Shown here: piece by piece, positions 26,686 to 36,118 of the stretch
Numbering within the stretch: position 1 is the first letter of the stretch
Layout: each line of letters begins with the position of its first letter
Assembly: GCA_039715055.1 (NCBI GenBank)
Contig: JBDLID010000001.1
Coordinates: 20,810 to 84,809 of the forward strand
Source of the DNA: JBDLID01 sp039715055
GTDB lineage: Bacteria; Desulfobacterota; Desulfobulbia; Desulfobulbales; Desulfocapsaceae
Direction: 5' to 3'
DNA: 64,000 nt
Notes under the pieces: generated by a model
Told to the model about the DNA's origin: nothing
The model's database searches: none
Seen by the model: only the letters and a program-made list of their open reading frames with translations
Translations under genes and position numbers: made by a program

Positions 26686-27282
26686 ATGGCGGACAAAAAC
26701 AAGGCAAAAAAAACAGCTGAGACACAACCCAAAGAAGGTAATGCGGCTCAAGATCCAGGGGGGGCCGGAACCATGATGAGAGAGGGCAATATTGACAATA
26801 TCCGCGAAATTCTGTTTGGCGCCCAGTCGCAGCAGTACGAACAGAGATTCAACCACGTTGAGGGCCTGCTGAAAAAAGAACTGGCCAATGTTCGGGATGA
26901 GACAAGGCAGGCGGTGGAGTCCCTGGAAAATTTTGTTAAAAAGGAATTCAGCCTGCTGTCCGACGAACTTCGCTCCGAGAAGAATGCACGAACGGAGAAC
27001 TATGACGAAATTTCAGAATCACTGAAGACCACCAATAAAAACCTGGAAAAAAAGATAACCAGTCTTGATGAAAAAAATATCAAGGCCCAGAGAGAGGTTC
27101 AGGAGCAGATCCTCAAACAGTCCAAAGACCTGATGGATGAGATCAGACGCAAACATGAAGACATTTCCACGGCTCTCGAAGATTCCATCAGGGAGCTGAC
27201 AGACAAGAAAACCGATCGTATCGCCCTTGCCAACCTCCTCACCGAAATGTCCATGAGGCTGAAGGAGGAATTCAGCGGTTAA
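26686..27282 (+). CDS. Coiled-coil protein, first gene of the envelope-signalling operon
   Basis: A 198-residue soluble protein without signal or membrane segment. The ATG at 26686 has AGGAGA about seven bases upstream and is preferred over the ATG at 26653. After a Lys/Thr-rich tail and the segment IDNIREILFGAQSQQYEQRF, nearly all the rest is a heptad-patterned coiled coil (about 50-185) with Glu/Lys pairs. I know no function. It precedes the eleven-repeat membrane protein by 76 bases on the same strand, and that protein also has an N-terminal cytoplasmic part with charged helices, so the two may interact. Confidence 0.75.
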   Translation: MADKNKAKKTAETQPKEGNAAQDPGGAGTMMREGNIDNIREILFGAQSQQYEQRFNHVEGLLKKELANVRDETRQAVESLENFVKKEFSLLSDELRSEKNARTENYDEISESLKTTNKNLEKKITSLDEKNIKAQREVQEQILKQSKDLMDEIRRKHEDISTALEDSIRELTDKKTDRIALANLLTEMSMRLKEEFSG

Positions 27283-27358
27283 GATTTTTTCCGACATCCT
27301 TTTTTAGTTTCCCAGAATCCCGGATTCGACAGGCCGCTGAATTGGCCTGCCGAACAGA

Positions 27359-30300
27359 GTGCTGATTTTGAACAAGTACGCAGACAAATCCGACATCCCT
27401 GATGACGCCGCTACTACGGAGGCGACTGAACTGGATGAACTGCGCACTCTTCTTCTCCCCCATGAACGCCACAGGATCAACCGGCTTGAACAGCGACTGG
27501 ATTCTTCAAAGACCCGGGCAGATGAGCTGGCAAATGTCCTGCCCGATGCAGTCCGGCTGAGCTCTTCCAAAAACAGTGCTCTAAACAGGGCCCTGGAGCC
27601 AAGCATCGAGGCCGGGCTCACCGCATCGATTAAAAAAGATCCGAAGGCGTTGGCCGATGTCCTCTTCCCGATCATGGGTCCTGCCATCCGCAAGTCGATC
27701 ACCTCCACTCTCCATGCCATGACCCAGGCCGTTAACAAGGCGGTCGAGCACTCCATCTCAATTCAGGGAATCAAGTGGCGGCTGGAGGCAGCCCGAAGCA
27801 AGCAGTCGTTTGCTGAAATAGTTCTGCTCAATACCCTGGAGTACCAGGTCGAGCAAATCTTTCTTATCCACAGAAAGACCGGACTGGTGCTTCACCATGT
27901 GGTTGCCCCGGAGGTCATCAGCGAGGATCCCGATCTGGTCTCCAGTATGCTCACCGCAATCCAGGATTTCATCTCGGACTCATTTGCCGCAGAAACAGAA
28001 GAGGATCTGGATGCCATACGCATGGGTGCCGGCCGAACCGTGTGGCTCGACTCCGGCACGGATGCACTGCTCGCAACAGTGATCCGCGGAACCCCGCCCA
28101 TGGACCTGCGGATCTCCCTCTCCGACATGCTGGGTGAAATTCACCAAAGATATGCTGCGATTCTGGACTCTTTTGATGGAGATGTTGCCCCGTTTGAAGC
28201 AGTACACGACGAACTCCAGAACTGCCTGATCTCCGAATTCAAAAAGAAAGAGAAGCAGAGTTCTCTCTTTTTGTGGTTCCTCACTGGTGGACTTGCCCTC
28301 GGCCTCGGCTTCCTGCTGTTCAGCTTATACAGTCAACGCTCAAACTGGAACAGCACCATTGAACTGCTTCACCGGACACCGGGAATTGTCATTACCGAGA
28401 GCAGAAAGATCTCCGGCCAGTATCATATCTACGGCTTCCGTGATGGGCTGGCGCCCCGCCCCGAAGAGCTGATGATGAGAACACCACTGGACTCTTCCTC
28501 TGTCGCCTTTCACCTTGAACCCTACATCTCACTCCATCCGGACTTCACCCTTGCCCGGGCTGAGACCATTTTGCAGCCGCCCAAAACAGTTACCCTTGAG
28601 ATGAAAGAGGGAAAACTTTCGTTACAAGGTTCGGCCACCTTTGCCTGGATCGAACAGTCACGAACCAAAGCATCCCTTTTTCCGGGGATTACGGGATATG
28701 ATGACAGCCGGATAATCAGTGTCAACAGCGCACTTAATCCGCCCCAGACCGTCACCATCAGCATCGAGGACGATACTCTCTTTGTCCGTGGATCGGCATC
28801 GGCCGCCTGGATCAGGCAGGCCAGAACCGCTGGTGACTCGCTTCCCGGAGTTAGCCGCTATGACGACAATGCGCTGCTCGATATCGACAGCACACTCAAT
28901 CCGCCCCAGACTGTAGCTCTCAGAACAGAAGGCAGCACCCTCCACCTGCGGGGTACGGCGTCAACAGACTGGATTAAAGCGGCGATGGCCCAGGCGGCCT
29001 CGTTTGCCGGGGTTGACAAACTTGATGACACTGGGCTCGTTGATATTGACATAGCACTCAAACCGCCCGAAACCGTCACCCTGGAAATAAAGGGCAAGAA
29101 CCTTTTTGCCAGAGGATCGGCCTCGGCAGACTGGGCCCGTCAGGCCAGGGCAGCAGCCTCATCACTTCCGGGAATTGTTGAATATAACGATCAGGAACTG
29201 GTCGGTGTCGACGGTACCCTTACCCCGCCGGCAACAGTCATCGTCGAGTTGAAGGACAAAACCCTGCATGCCCGGGGTGCAGCCTTTCTCGACTGGATTG
29301 AAGCGGCCCGGGTACAGGCGGCCTCGTTTCCGGGGGTTGACAAATTTGACGACACTGAGCTCATCGATATCGGAGAGGCGCTCAAACCGCCTGAGACTGT
29401 CACCCTGGAAATAAAGGGTAAGAACCTTTTTGCAACGGGAACAGCCGCCCAAGCCTGGATCAGAAAAGCGAGGACAGCGGCAGCCTCACTTCCGGGAGTC
29501 AATTCATACAATGACCGGGAACTGGTTGATATTGATGTTCTGCTCAAGCCGCCGAAAACCGTTACCCTCTCAGTGACGGACATGACGCTTACTGCCAGGG
29601 GTGCAGCCTTTGGCGACTGGATAGAAAAAACCCGGGCCCAGGCAGTATCAATTCCGGGGATTGAAAAGTTTAACGACAGTCAGCTCATCGATGTCAACAA
29701 AATGCTCAAGCCGCCGGGAACAGTTGCCCTGGAGATTAAAGGCAACACCCTTTATGCCCGGGGATCTGCCTTTCTCGACTGGATCAGTCAGGCAAAACTT
29801 GCGGCGGCCTCTTTACCTGCACCTGTCCGCTACAACGACCGGAAACTGCTCGGTATTGACGAAACACTCAACCCGCCGACAACTGTCACTCTCGCGATAA
29901 AAGGAAATATGCTTCTGGCACAAGGGTCAGCTTTTGATGACTGGATCGTCCAGGCAAGAACAGCCGCCGCATCGCTGCCGGGGGATATCCGTTATGACGA
30001 CAAAGCGCTGGTCAATATCAACACAACACTCAACCCGCCGGAGAGTGTTCGTCTCAACATCGAGACAGGAACACTTTTCGCCAGAGGCGCAGCCCTGAAC
30101 AGCTGGATCAGACAGGCAGCCGAAAAGGCAGTATCACTTCCGGGAATTACCAGTTATAGTGAAACTGATCTGATCAACATTGAAGAGAATCTCAAACCTC
30201 CGGCAGATGTTACTCTCAGGATCGATGGCAACACGCTTTACCTGTCCGGTTCAGCATCCAGGCAGTGGATCAGCCAGCTAGAGACCGAAGCCGACTCCCT

Positions 30301-30718
30301 GCCTACCATAGACCATTTTGACCTGACCAACCTGGTCGATCTCAATGAGCTGAAACGGTTGAAAGAGAACGTTGAGAGCCAGGTTTTCACCTACCACCTC
30401 AACAGTCATCAGCTTGACAAGGTTCAGGAGAGGGAAATCAGGATGCTTGCTGAAGATCTGGAGAGGATTAGCGCCATGGCCCAGACAATGAAAAAGAAGG
30501 CAGGTCTCCGGGTCGTATGGCACTCTACAAGCTTTGGCTGGGGCAACAGACAACAACAACTTGGCCAAAAGCGTGCGGAGTACCTTCTTCAACGGCTCGT
30601 CACCCACGGCCTGGTGAAAGAAAACTATAATATCTCACTTGTTGACGCCGAACCAGCGGGCGGCAAAGGTGTGGAGCAGAGCTTTGTCCAGTTGAAAATA
30701 ACCATCGACGGAGATTAA
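27359..30718 (+). CDS. Eleven-repeat membrane protein with divergent OmpA-like end
   Basis: A 1119-residue protein. About 300 cytoplasmic residues (charged helices, then a mixed domain) precede one membrane helix near 301-323. A short linker follows, then eleven tandem 54-residue repeats at 405-998. The repeat pattern is LxPPxTVxLxI, a short strand, GxAxxWIxxAR, then SLPGxxxYxD, resembling BON domains with a fixed Trp. The last 120 residues resemble an OmpA/MotB peptidoglycan-binding end (GQKRAEYLLQRLVTHG), but the usual Asp-containing loop is degenerate. The topology suggests a span from inner membrane to cell wall. A GTPase gene follows. Confidence 0.8.
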   Translation: MLILNKYADKSDIPDDAATTEATELDELRTLLLPHERHRINRLEQRLDSSKTRADELANVLPDAVRLSSSKNSALNRALEPSIEAGLTASIKKDPKALADVLFPIMGPAIRKSITSTLHAMTQAVNKAVEHSISIQGIKWRLEAARSKQSFAEIVLLNTLEYQVEQIFLIHRKTGLVLHHVVAPEVISEDPDLVSSMLTAIQDFISDSFAAETEEDLDAIRMGAGRTVWLDSGTDALLATVIRGTPPMDLRISLSDMLGEIHQRYAAILDSFDGDVAPFEAVHDELQNCLISEFKKKEKQSSLFLWFLTGGLALGLGFLLFSLYSQRSNWNSTIELLHRTPGIVITESRKISGQYHIYGFRDGLAPRPEELMMRTPLDSSSVAFHLEPYISLHPDFTLARAETILQPPKTVTLEMKEGKLSLQGSATFAWIEQSRTKASLFPGITGYDDSRIISVNSALNPPQTVTISIEDDTLFVRGSASAAWIRQARTAGDSLPGVSRYDDNALLDIDSTLNPPQTVALRTEGSTLHLRGTASTDWIKAAMAQAASFAGVDKLDDTGLVDIDIALKPPETVTLEIKGKNLFARGSASADWARQARAAASSLPGIVEYNDQELVGVDGTLTPPATVIVELKDKTLHARGAAFLDWIEAARVQAASFPGVDKFDDTELIDIGEALKPPETVTLEIKGKNLFATGTAAQAWIRKARTAAASLPGVNSYNDRELVDIDVLLKPPKTVTLSVTDMTLTARGAAFGDWIEKTRAQAVSIPGIEKFNDSQLIDVNKMLKPPGTVALEIKGNTLYARGSAFLDWISQAKLAAASLPAPVRYNDRKLLGIDETLNPPTTVTLAIKGNMLLAQGSAFDDWIVQARTAAASLPGDIRYDDKALVNINTTLNPPESVRLNIETGTLFARGAALNSWIRQAAEKAVSLPGITSYSETDLINIEENLKPPADVTLRIDGNTLYLSGSASRQWISQLETEADSLPTIDHFDLTNLVDLNELKRLKENVESQVFTYHLNSHQLDKVQEREIRMLAEDLERISAMAQTMKKKAGLRVVWHSTSFGWGNRQQQLGQKRAEYLLQRLVTHGLVKENYNISLVDAEPAGGKGVEQSFVQLKITIDGD
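28571..30352 (+). repeat. Eleven 162-bp tandem repeats
   Basis: Eleven in-frame units of exactly 54 codons. Units 3, 5 and 7 share one version of the second half (AQAASFPGVDK-like) and units 2, 4, 6 and 9 another (RTAAASLPG-like), so growth by duplication of a two-unit block is likely. Units 3-4 and 5-6 are the most alike in DNA. Confidence 0.9.
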
Positions 30719-30738
30719 AGTTACCGTCAGGAGACAGA

Positions 30739-30779
30739 TAGTGTCTGTCCAAAAACAGGTCATTTCTGGACAAGCACTA
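30739..30779 (+). repeat. Imperfect inverted repeat between the repeat protein and the GTPase
   Basis: A 13-base arm TAGTGTCTGTCCA (30739-30751) faces TGGACAAGCACTA (30767-30779) with two mismatches. It may act as a processing or attenuation site in the operon. Confidence 0.4.
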
Positions 30780-30828
30780 GATAACCAACCCGCTTTAGAA
30801 CAAATATAAACCAGTACCGGTACCATAG

Positions 30829-31326
30829 ATGATAAAGAAAAAAATCTGTATGCTTGGAGCTTTCGCCACAGGAAAGACAAGCCTTGTTCAACGGTTTGTG
30901 AAAAGTATTTTCTCGGAAAAATACCATACGACCGTCGGTGTTAAAATTGATAAGAAAAGTATTGTCACTAACGGCAAAGACGTGGATCTCATGCTGTGGG
31001 ACATCTATGGTGAAGATGAATACCAACACGTCAAATCAAGCTACCTGAGAGGTATGGCCGGTTATTTTCTGGTCGTTGACGGCACCCGGTACAACACGCT
31101 TGATACCGCTTTTCTTCTCCAGAAAAAGGCGGCAGAGTCTGTCGGTGATGTCCCGTTCATCCTTGTTATCAACAAGTCGGATCTTGACGATGAATGGGAA
31201 ATCGATGATGCCAAGCTGGAGGATTTGAAGGAAAAGGGATACACGGTTGTTCTGACTAGTGCAAAAACAGGCCAGGGGGTGGAAGAGATCTTCACATCAC
31301 TGACCGAAATGATGCTGGAGGATTGA
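30829..31326 (+). CDS. Small Ras/Rab-like GTPase
   Basis: A 165-residue GTPase with all G motifs: P-loop GAFATGKTS (10-18), switch I Thr35 (TTVGV), WDIYGEDE (57-64), NKSD (115-118) and TSAKTG (143-148). The residue matching Ras Gln61 is Glu62, so intrinsic hydrolysis may be altered. It resembles Rab-like bacterial GTPases rather than MglA. It is encoded between the eleven-repeat membrane protein and the degenerate cyclase, suggesting it switches that complex. No ribosome site precedes the ATG, so the start is moderately uncertain. Confidence 0.88.
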   Translation: MIKKKICMLGAFATGKTSLVQRFVKSIFSEKYHTTVGVKIDKKSIVTNGKDVDLMLWDIYGEDEYQHVKSSYLRGMAGYFLVVDGTRYNTLDTAFLLQKKAAESVGDVPFILVINKSDLDDEWEIDDAKLEDLKEKGYTVVLTSAKTGQGVEEIFTSLTEMMLED

Positions 31327-31404
31327 GTCATCCAACTGCCGTCCCCCATCCATAACTATATCTGCCTGCTTGGTATCAGGGACTGCCTGCCGGCATACTT
31401 CCAG

Positions 31405-32361
31405 GTGAGCAAGGATAAAGGGTTCCTGATCAGCTGGGGGGGAGAGATCTCAGCCTACGGCATAACAGACCTCCAGCCAGGTCAACCCATAGGGGAACAA
31501 CTCTTTTTCATAGACGACCTGCTGCCGCTGGACCAGTCACCGCTCCACCTTGCCTGTGTCAAAACCGGGGAGGGTGTTGTAACTGATATTCATATTTTCC
31601 AGGGCGATCAGTGTGACTGGATCCTCCTTCTCGATGCAAGCCGCAAAGAGACCAGCGCAGTCCTGCTGCAACAGAAGACCAATGAGTTGAGCCTGCTGCG
31701 GCAGAAGATGAACAGCAGCTGGAATCATATCGGCGGTGATCATGGCAGCAGTGGGATCAACCTGGAAACCTTTGGTCTGGCTGACGGTGTGGACCGACGG
31801 GAAGTTTCCGTTCTCCGGGCAGATATTACCGGCCTCAACTCCTCTGCGGAAAATCAACCCCCGGAGCAGATCTTCAGTGTTCTGCAAAAGCAGTTGTCCA
31901 TGATCATGCTGCCGGTCACCGATGCGGGCGGCATCATCGTCTCGATATCCGGCGCTTCGACCACTGCACTGTTTGGAGTCCTGCCGTCCGCCATCAGCCC
32001 TGCGGATCAATCCGTAACGGCTGCTGTCCGTATAATGGAAACAGTCGCACATATGACCGGGGAAGAAAATGCAGCCCGGCCCGACGCACTGCCAATAAAA
32101 ATTGGCATCTCTTCAGGGCTGGTTTCACTGGGCTTCAGGAATGACAAGAATAAAAGTTTCCATGTAGTCGGCTATCCGCTGGAGCACGCCGCCATGCTCG
32201 CCCGTCAGGCTGAGGGAGCTGAGATCGCCATTGACTTGAACACCGCAAACAAAATTGACCTCGAGTGCTACCGCAAACGGTTCCCGGACATTGTCCCAGG
32301 AGAGGTGGAATCTTCCTCTCGCCAGACAGGAACCAAAACAGAACCAGTATGTTATGAGTGA
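31405..32361 (+). CDS. Degenerate class III nucleotide cyclase-like protein
   Basis: 318 residues from the GTG at 31405, but coding character extends upstream to the GTPase stop and the true start may be at 31330 (see findings). An N-terminal sensor-like domain ([16 protein letters not shown] to WILLLDAS) and a short coiled coil precede a class III cyclase-like domain from about 130. The first metal Asp is kept (Asp140 in LRADITGL), but the second, normally in a GDA motif, is replaced in GAST at 183-186. It is therefore probably not an active cyclase but may bind a nucleotide or the kinase. The next gene overlaps it by 8 bases. Confidence 0.72.
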   Translation: MSKDKGFLISWGGEISAYGITDLQPGQPIGEQLFFIDDLLPLDQSPLHLACVKTGEGVVTDIHIFQGDQCDWILLLDASRKETSAVLLQQKTNELSLLRQKMNSSWNHIGGDHGSSGINLETFGLADGVDRREVSVLRADITGLNSSAENQPPEQIFSVLQKQLSMIMLPVTDAGGIIVSISGASTTALFGVLPSAISPADQSVTAAVRIMETVAHMTGEENAARPDALPIKIGISSGLVSLGFRNDKNKSFHVVGYPLEHAAMLARQAEGAEIAIDLNTANKIDLECYRKRFPDIVPGEVESSSRQTGTKTEPVCYE

Positions 32362-34381
32362 TTTTTCCCCATACGACCTTTTCCACTGCCTGGATATGGC
32401 CATCCTGAAACGTATCGACGATGGCTCCTTTCAACTGCTTGGCCTGCCACCCGCCTGGTTCCGGATCTTTCATCCGGAGGAGCAGGGGATGGCAGACAAG
32501 ATTATCAAACTGGGCAACAAAAATGCATTTCTCAACAATTTTCTTGTGGATGCGGAGGAGTTCTGGGCAGCCAAGTCAGCTGGACAGCTTCGCTCCGGCC
32601 CCTGGTTGGAAAAAGACTCAGACGGAAGAGAACTGGCCTTTGATGCCATCGCCCTCATGAAGGGTGACTATCAGTTTCTGCTCATTGAGGCGGGGCGGGT
32701 TGCATTCGATGACAAACAGAACATCATCCAGACCGGCCGGGAACTGAAGCTTTACGCCGAACGCCTTCAGCGCATGGGCAGAGAGCTGGAAAAAAGCAAA
32801 GAGAAGGCGGAAAAGGCGAGCATGGTCAAGTCGGAATTTCTTGCCAATATGAGCCATGAGATCCGCACACCGATGAATGCCATAATCGGTATGGCCAGCC
32901 TTGCCATGACCACCAATCTTGACTCCAAACAAAGCTATTTCCTGAAAACGATCAAACTTTCTGCCGATTCCCTGCTCGGCCTGATAAACGACATACTTGA
33001 CTTTTCTAAAATCGAGTCCGACTCGACCACACTGGACGAGTACCCCTTTTCGCCTGTCACCGTCCTTGAAAACAGCATCCGTACCATTGAGGCGGCTGTC
33101 CGGAGCAAGGGGCTGAACATAGCTGTCGAAATTGACGATAATGTGCCGGCCGCCGTGCGCGGTGACTCCCTGCGACTGCGCCAGGTCATTCTCAATCTGC
33201 TCAGTAACGCTGTAAAGTTCACCGACAGAGGCACTGTGACGATCTCGCTCAAAAGAATTGACGCAGCGGAGAATCAAACCGGTTTACTGACAACGGTGAC
33301 CGATACCGGCATAGGCATCAGTAATAAAATAATCGGTAATATCTTCAATGCGTTCTGCCAGGCTGACTCCTCCACATCAAAAAACCACGACGGAACCGGG
33401 CTGGGATTGGCGATCAGTAGAAAAATCTGTCGTCTCATGGGGGGTGACATCTCGGTCACAAGTGATCCCGGCAAGGGAAGCGTCTTTAAATTCACCGCTT
33501 TTTTCAAACAGGCAGATGCAGACGAACTGCCGGAGGAAAAGCCACCAATAACCCACGAAATCGGCAAAGGCTACCGTATCCTGCTGGTCGAGGACAACCA
33601 GGTCAACCGGGACCTGGCCCGCATGCTCCTCGAAAAAAGCGATCAAAAGATCATAGAGGCTGCCAATGGGCTCATTGGGCTGGAGATGCTGGCCCGGGAA
33701 GATCTCGACCTGGTCCTGATGGATGTCCAGATGCCGGACATGGACGGGTTGACAACCACCCAGGTCATACGATGCTTTGAAAAAGGTGTACCCCCACTGG
33801 TCACCCTGCCGGACGGCCTGGCACAACGCCTGGATAAAAAGCTTCGTAATTCTCATATTCCCATTGTCGCCATGACCGCATTCGCCATGAGCGGTGACCA
33901 GGAAAGGTGTCTTAATGCCGGGATGGATGATTACCTGACCAAACCCTTTCAGCCTGAACAGTTGACCGCGGTGCTGGCTGCTAATTTACCTGAAAAAGAG
34001 GGCGTCCGACAGATGCCGGAGCAGACAGTTGGGCAGAAGGAGGAGCCACAAATGGATGAAGAAAAACTCCGTCCCATTATTGTTGAATCGGTAGCAGCCC
34101 ACCTGGTCGACAAGTATGGACTTGAGGGGTCCCATATTGATCAGATGATTGTCAGCTTTACGACAAACATTGAAATAGATCTGACCCTGGCGGACCAGGC
34201 CCTTGCCGTCTCTGATTTCTCCTCTCTGGCCAGTACTGCACACAGCCTGAAGGGGATGCTCCTGAACATGGGACTGACGAATCTTGCCGAGCTGGCACTG
34301 GAGATCGAAAAGGCCGAACAGTTCAAGGATCCCCAGCTGCTGGAACAACTTGAGAAGTTACGCAACGAGCTGTTCTGCTGA
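32354..34381 (+). CDS. Hybrid sensor histidine kinase with receiver and Hpt domain
   Basis: A 675-residue soluble kinase; the ATG at 32354 overlaps the stop of the previous gene by 8 bases. Order: an N-terminal PAS-like domain (about 1-130), a coiled linker, HisKA with His168 in [12 protein letters not shown], an HATPase domain ending in GTGLGLA near 347, a receiver from about 408 with the phospho-Asp near 457 in [11 protein letters not shown], and a C-terminal Hpt domain with its His near 629 (TAHSLKG). The receiver has an unusual insert before AMTAFAMSG. It has no membrane segment, so it likely gets its signal from the membrane protein or GTPase of the operon. No separate output regulator is nearby. 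Confidence 0.93.
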   Translation: MSDFSPYDLFHCLDMAILKRIDDGSFQLLGLPPAWFRIFHPEEQGMADKIIKLGNKNAFLNNFLVDAEEFWAAKSAGQLRSGPWLEKDSDGRELAFDAIALMKGDYQFLLIEAGRVAFDDKQNIIQTGRELKLYAERLQRMGRELEKSKEKAEKASMVKSEFLANMSHEIRTPMNAIIGMASLAMTTNLDSKQSYFLKTIKLSADSLLGLINDILDFSKIESDSTTLDEYPFSPVTVLENSIRTIEAAVRSKGLNIAVEIDDNVPAAVRGDSLRLRQVILNLLSNAVKFTDRGTVTISLKRIDAAENQTGLLTTVTDTGIGISNKIIGNIFNAFCQADSSTSKNHDGTGLGLAISRKICRLMGGDISVTSDPGKGSVFKFTAFFKQADADELPEEKPPITHEIGKGYRILLVEDNQVNRDLARMLLEKSDQKIIEAANGLIGLEMLAREDLDLVLMDVQMPDMDGLTTTQVIRCFEKGVPPLVTLPDGLAQRLDKKLRNSHIPIVAMTAFAMSGDQERCLNAGMDDYLTKPFQPEQLTAVLAANLPEKEGVRQMPEQTVGQKEEPQMDEEKLRPIIVESVAAHLVDKYGLEGSHIDQMIVSFTTNIEIDLTLADQALAVSDFSSLASTAHSLKGMLLNMGLTNLAELALEIEKAEQFKDPQLLEQLEKLRNELFC

Positions 34382-34399
34382 AATATTTTCTTATCCCAT

Positions 34400-34427
34400 A
34401 TTTCTCATCAAGATCGTTATGAGAAAT
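34400..34427 (+). terminator. Weak hairpin between the convergent kinase and hydrolase genes
   Basis: ATTTCTCAT (34400-34408) pairs with ATGAGAAAT (34419-34427). It is AT-rich and without a T run, but sits between two convergent genes. Confidence 0.4.
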
Positions 34428-34447
34428 ACCAGTTAACCCTATTAACC

Positions 34448-35185
34448 CTACAGTGGCTCACCGGTGGCATAACGCGGCTCATGCAGGGCAATAATCCTGT
34501 CGGCCTTGTTGCGGACATCAAGCATGATGTCATAGGCCTCGTAACTGTTGATATTGGTCCCCGGCGGGATCACCTCCATCTCCATAGCTCTCACCTGCAC
34601 AGGAACTTCATAATTTTCCTGAATGATGCAAAAACCTGTGATGGCCGTGGTGATTTCCCCGGTATCGATGAACACACTCATACCTCCCGGCGTATGGGCC
34701 GGAGTGTGCATGACCCTGATACCGGGAAACAGGGCGCCATCCTCACGGACCACCTCAATCTGTCCATTCTGCCCGATCTCAAAGATGAAATCCTCCACAT
34801 AGCGAAAGTCCAGCGGGTGCGGCTCTCTGATGGTTTCGAGCTCTTTTACGTGGATATAAAACTTCGCATTCTCACACTTGTAATCATTTTCACAATGATC
34901 GGAGTGGAGGTGGGTATGGATCACCGCATCGATATCGGCCGGCTTTAAGCCGTGCAGGGCCAGCCCCTCTTCAAAGGTGTATATTCTGCCGCCGATGGCA
35001 CGCTCCCGCTCTTCGGATCGGACCGGATGCATCTCTCCTGTATCGATAAGAATTTTTTTGTCCCCGCCCTCAATATACCAACAGTAGATTGGTATGGTGT
35101 AGGGTGTGCCGTATTCATGCTGATAGGTCATCATGCCTTTATCAAAGACCTTTGTGCCCATGACGATTGGGTGTATGGTGTACAT
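34448..35185 (-). CDS. Metallo-beta-lactamase-fold hydrolase (AHL-lactonase-like)
   Basis: A 245-residue enzyme with the zinc-binding motif HTHLHSDH (His92, His94, Asp96, His97) and further His near 160 (MHTPAHTPGG) and near the end (ALHEPRY). The length and HTHLHSDHCEN motif match the AHL-lactonase-like branch of the family, but no quorum-sensing gene is nearby. It follows the ferredoxin-MinD pair with a 57-base gap on the same strand, which may mean a joint transcript. The substrate is uncertain. Confidence 0.8.
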   Translation of the reverse strand: MYTIHPIVMGTKVFDKGMMTYQHEYGTPYTIPIYCWYIEGGDKKILIDTGEMHPVRSEERERAIGGRIYTFEEGLALHGLKPADIDAVIHTHLHSDHCENDYKCENAKFYIHVKELETIREPHPLDFRYVEDFIFEIGQNGQIEVVREDGALFPGIRVMHTPAHTPGGMSVFIDTGEITTAITGFCIIQENYEVPVQVRAMEMEVIPPGTNINSYEAYDIMLDVRNKADRIIALHEPRYATGEPL

Positions 35186-35194
35186 TGTTTCCTC

Positions 35195-35206
35195 GTAACT
35201 GTTCAG
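35195..35206 (-). repeat. 12-base match to an internal end of the miniature element
   Basis: GTAACTGTTCAG at 35195-35206 matches a 12-mer found inside both miniature elements (12189-12200 in reverse). It lies just upstream of the hydrolase start. A remnant of the element is possible; chance is not excluded. Confidence 0.3.
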
Positions 35207-35242
35207 GAAGAGCAGAAAATTACCCGTATTTCCGGATGATAA

Positions 35243-36118
35243 CTATTGCGCCTGCTCTATCTTTTTTTCAAATTCCCGCCAGAGCAGCCTGACCGCTGCT
35301 GCGGCCGGGCCATTGCTGAAGTCAACCAGCGGCACTCCGGCGAGCTGGCTGTCAACAACCGCCTCATCAAAGGGGATACGACCGATAATTGATACAGACC
35401 GCCTGCTGCATTCCTGTTCAATCAGCACGCTTGTCGGCTGGTGCAGGTCCCAGCGATTCAGACAGACATAGGCAGGGACCTTGAAATGGGCGGCAAGGTC
35501 CAGTACCCGGCCAAGATCGTGCAGGCCCGACCGGGTCGGTTCGGTCACAACCATAAGGGCCGTTGCATTGCTCACCGAGGCGATCACCGGACAGCCTATG
35601 CCGGGCGCTCCGTCGATGAGTACATAGTCCGCACTCTCCTGCTCAGCTGTTTGCCGGGCCTGTTTACGAACATGGGAAACCAGTTTGCCTGAATTTTCCT
35701 CTCCTGCAAACAGCTGGGCATGGATAAACCGCCCGTAAGCTGTGTCGGAGTGGTAAACAGATCCGCAATGGTTGTCATCCAGAACGATGGCCTGTTCCGG
35801 ACAAAAATGGGCACAGACACCGCAACCTTCACAGGATGTATTCGAGATGCGGGCGACATCATCCATGGTCACCGCCTCAAACTGACACAAATCGCTGCAG
35901 GTGGAGCAACCGCTGCAGCGATCATTTTCAACCACGGCCTTGACACCTGATACAAAATCCTCCTTTTCCTGGATTGCCGGCTGCAGGAGGAGGTGGAGAT
36001 TGGCAGCATCCACATCACAGTCGGCCACCACCTTGTTATTGATAATTGCGGCAAGTGAGCCGACAATACTCGTTTTGCCGGTTCCCCCCTTGCCGCTTAT
36101 GACAACTATTTCCTTCAT
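35243..36118 (-). CDS. MinD-family ATPase with ferredoxin insert
   Basis: A 291-residue P-loop ATPase (GKGGTGKTS near 9-17) with an inserted pair of 4Fe-4S motifs: CSGCSTCSDLC, then CEGCGVCAHFC. These belong to the Mrp/MinD-like family found in anaerobes, thought to handle iron-sulfur or electron cargo. It overlaps the second paralogue by 4 bases (ATGA). Together with the NifX-like gene this is a typical trio in sulfate reducers. It is not CooC, which lacks the ferredoxin insert. Confidence 0.88.
   Translation of the reverse strand: MKEIVVISGKGGTGKTSIVGSLAAIINNKVVADCDVDAANLHLLLQPAIQEKEDFVSGVKAVVENDRCSGCSTCSDLCQFEAVTMDDVARISNTSCEGCGVCAHFCPEQAIVLDDNHCGSVYHSDTAYGRFIHAQLFAGEENSGKLVSHVRKQARQTAEQESADYVLIDGAPGIGCPVIASVSNATALMVVTEPTRSGLHDLGRVLDLAAHFKVPAYVCLNRWDLHQPTSVLIEQECSRRSVSIIGRIPFDEAVVDSQLAGVPLVDFSNGPAAAAVRLLWREFEKKIEQAQ

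Noticed and set aside
28571..30352. CRISPR-like array
   Set aside because: The regular 162-bp repeats are in frame, protein-coding and without spacers; no CRISPR array or cas gene is visible anywhere in the window.
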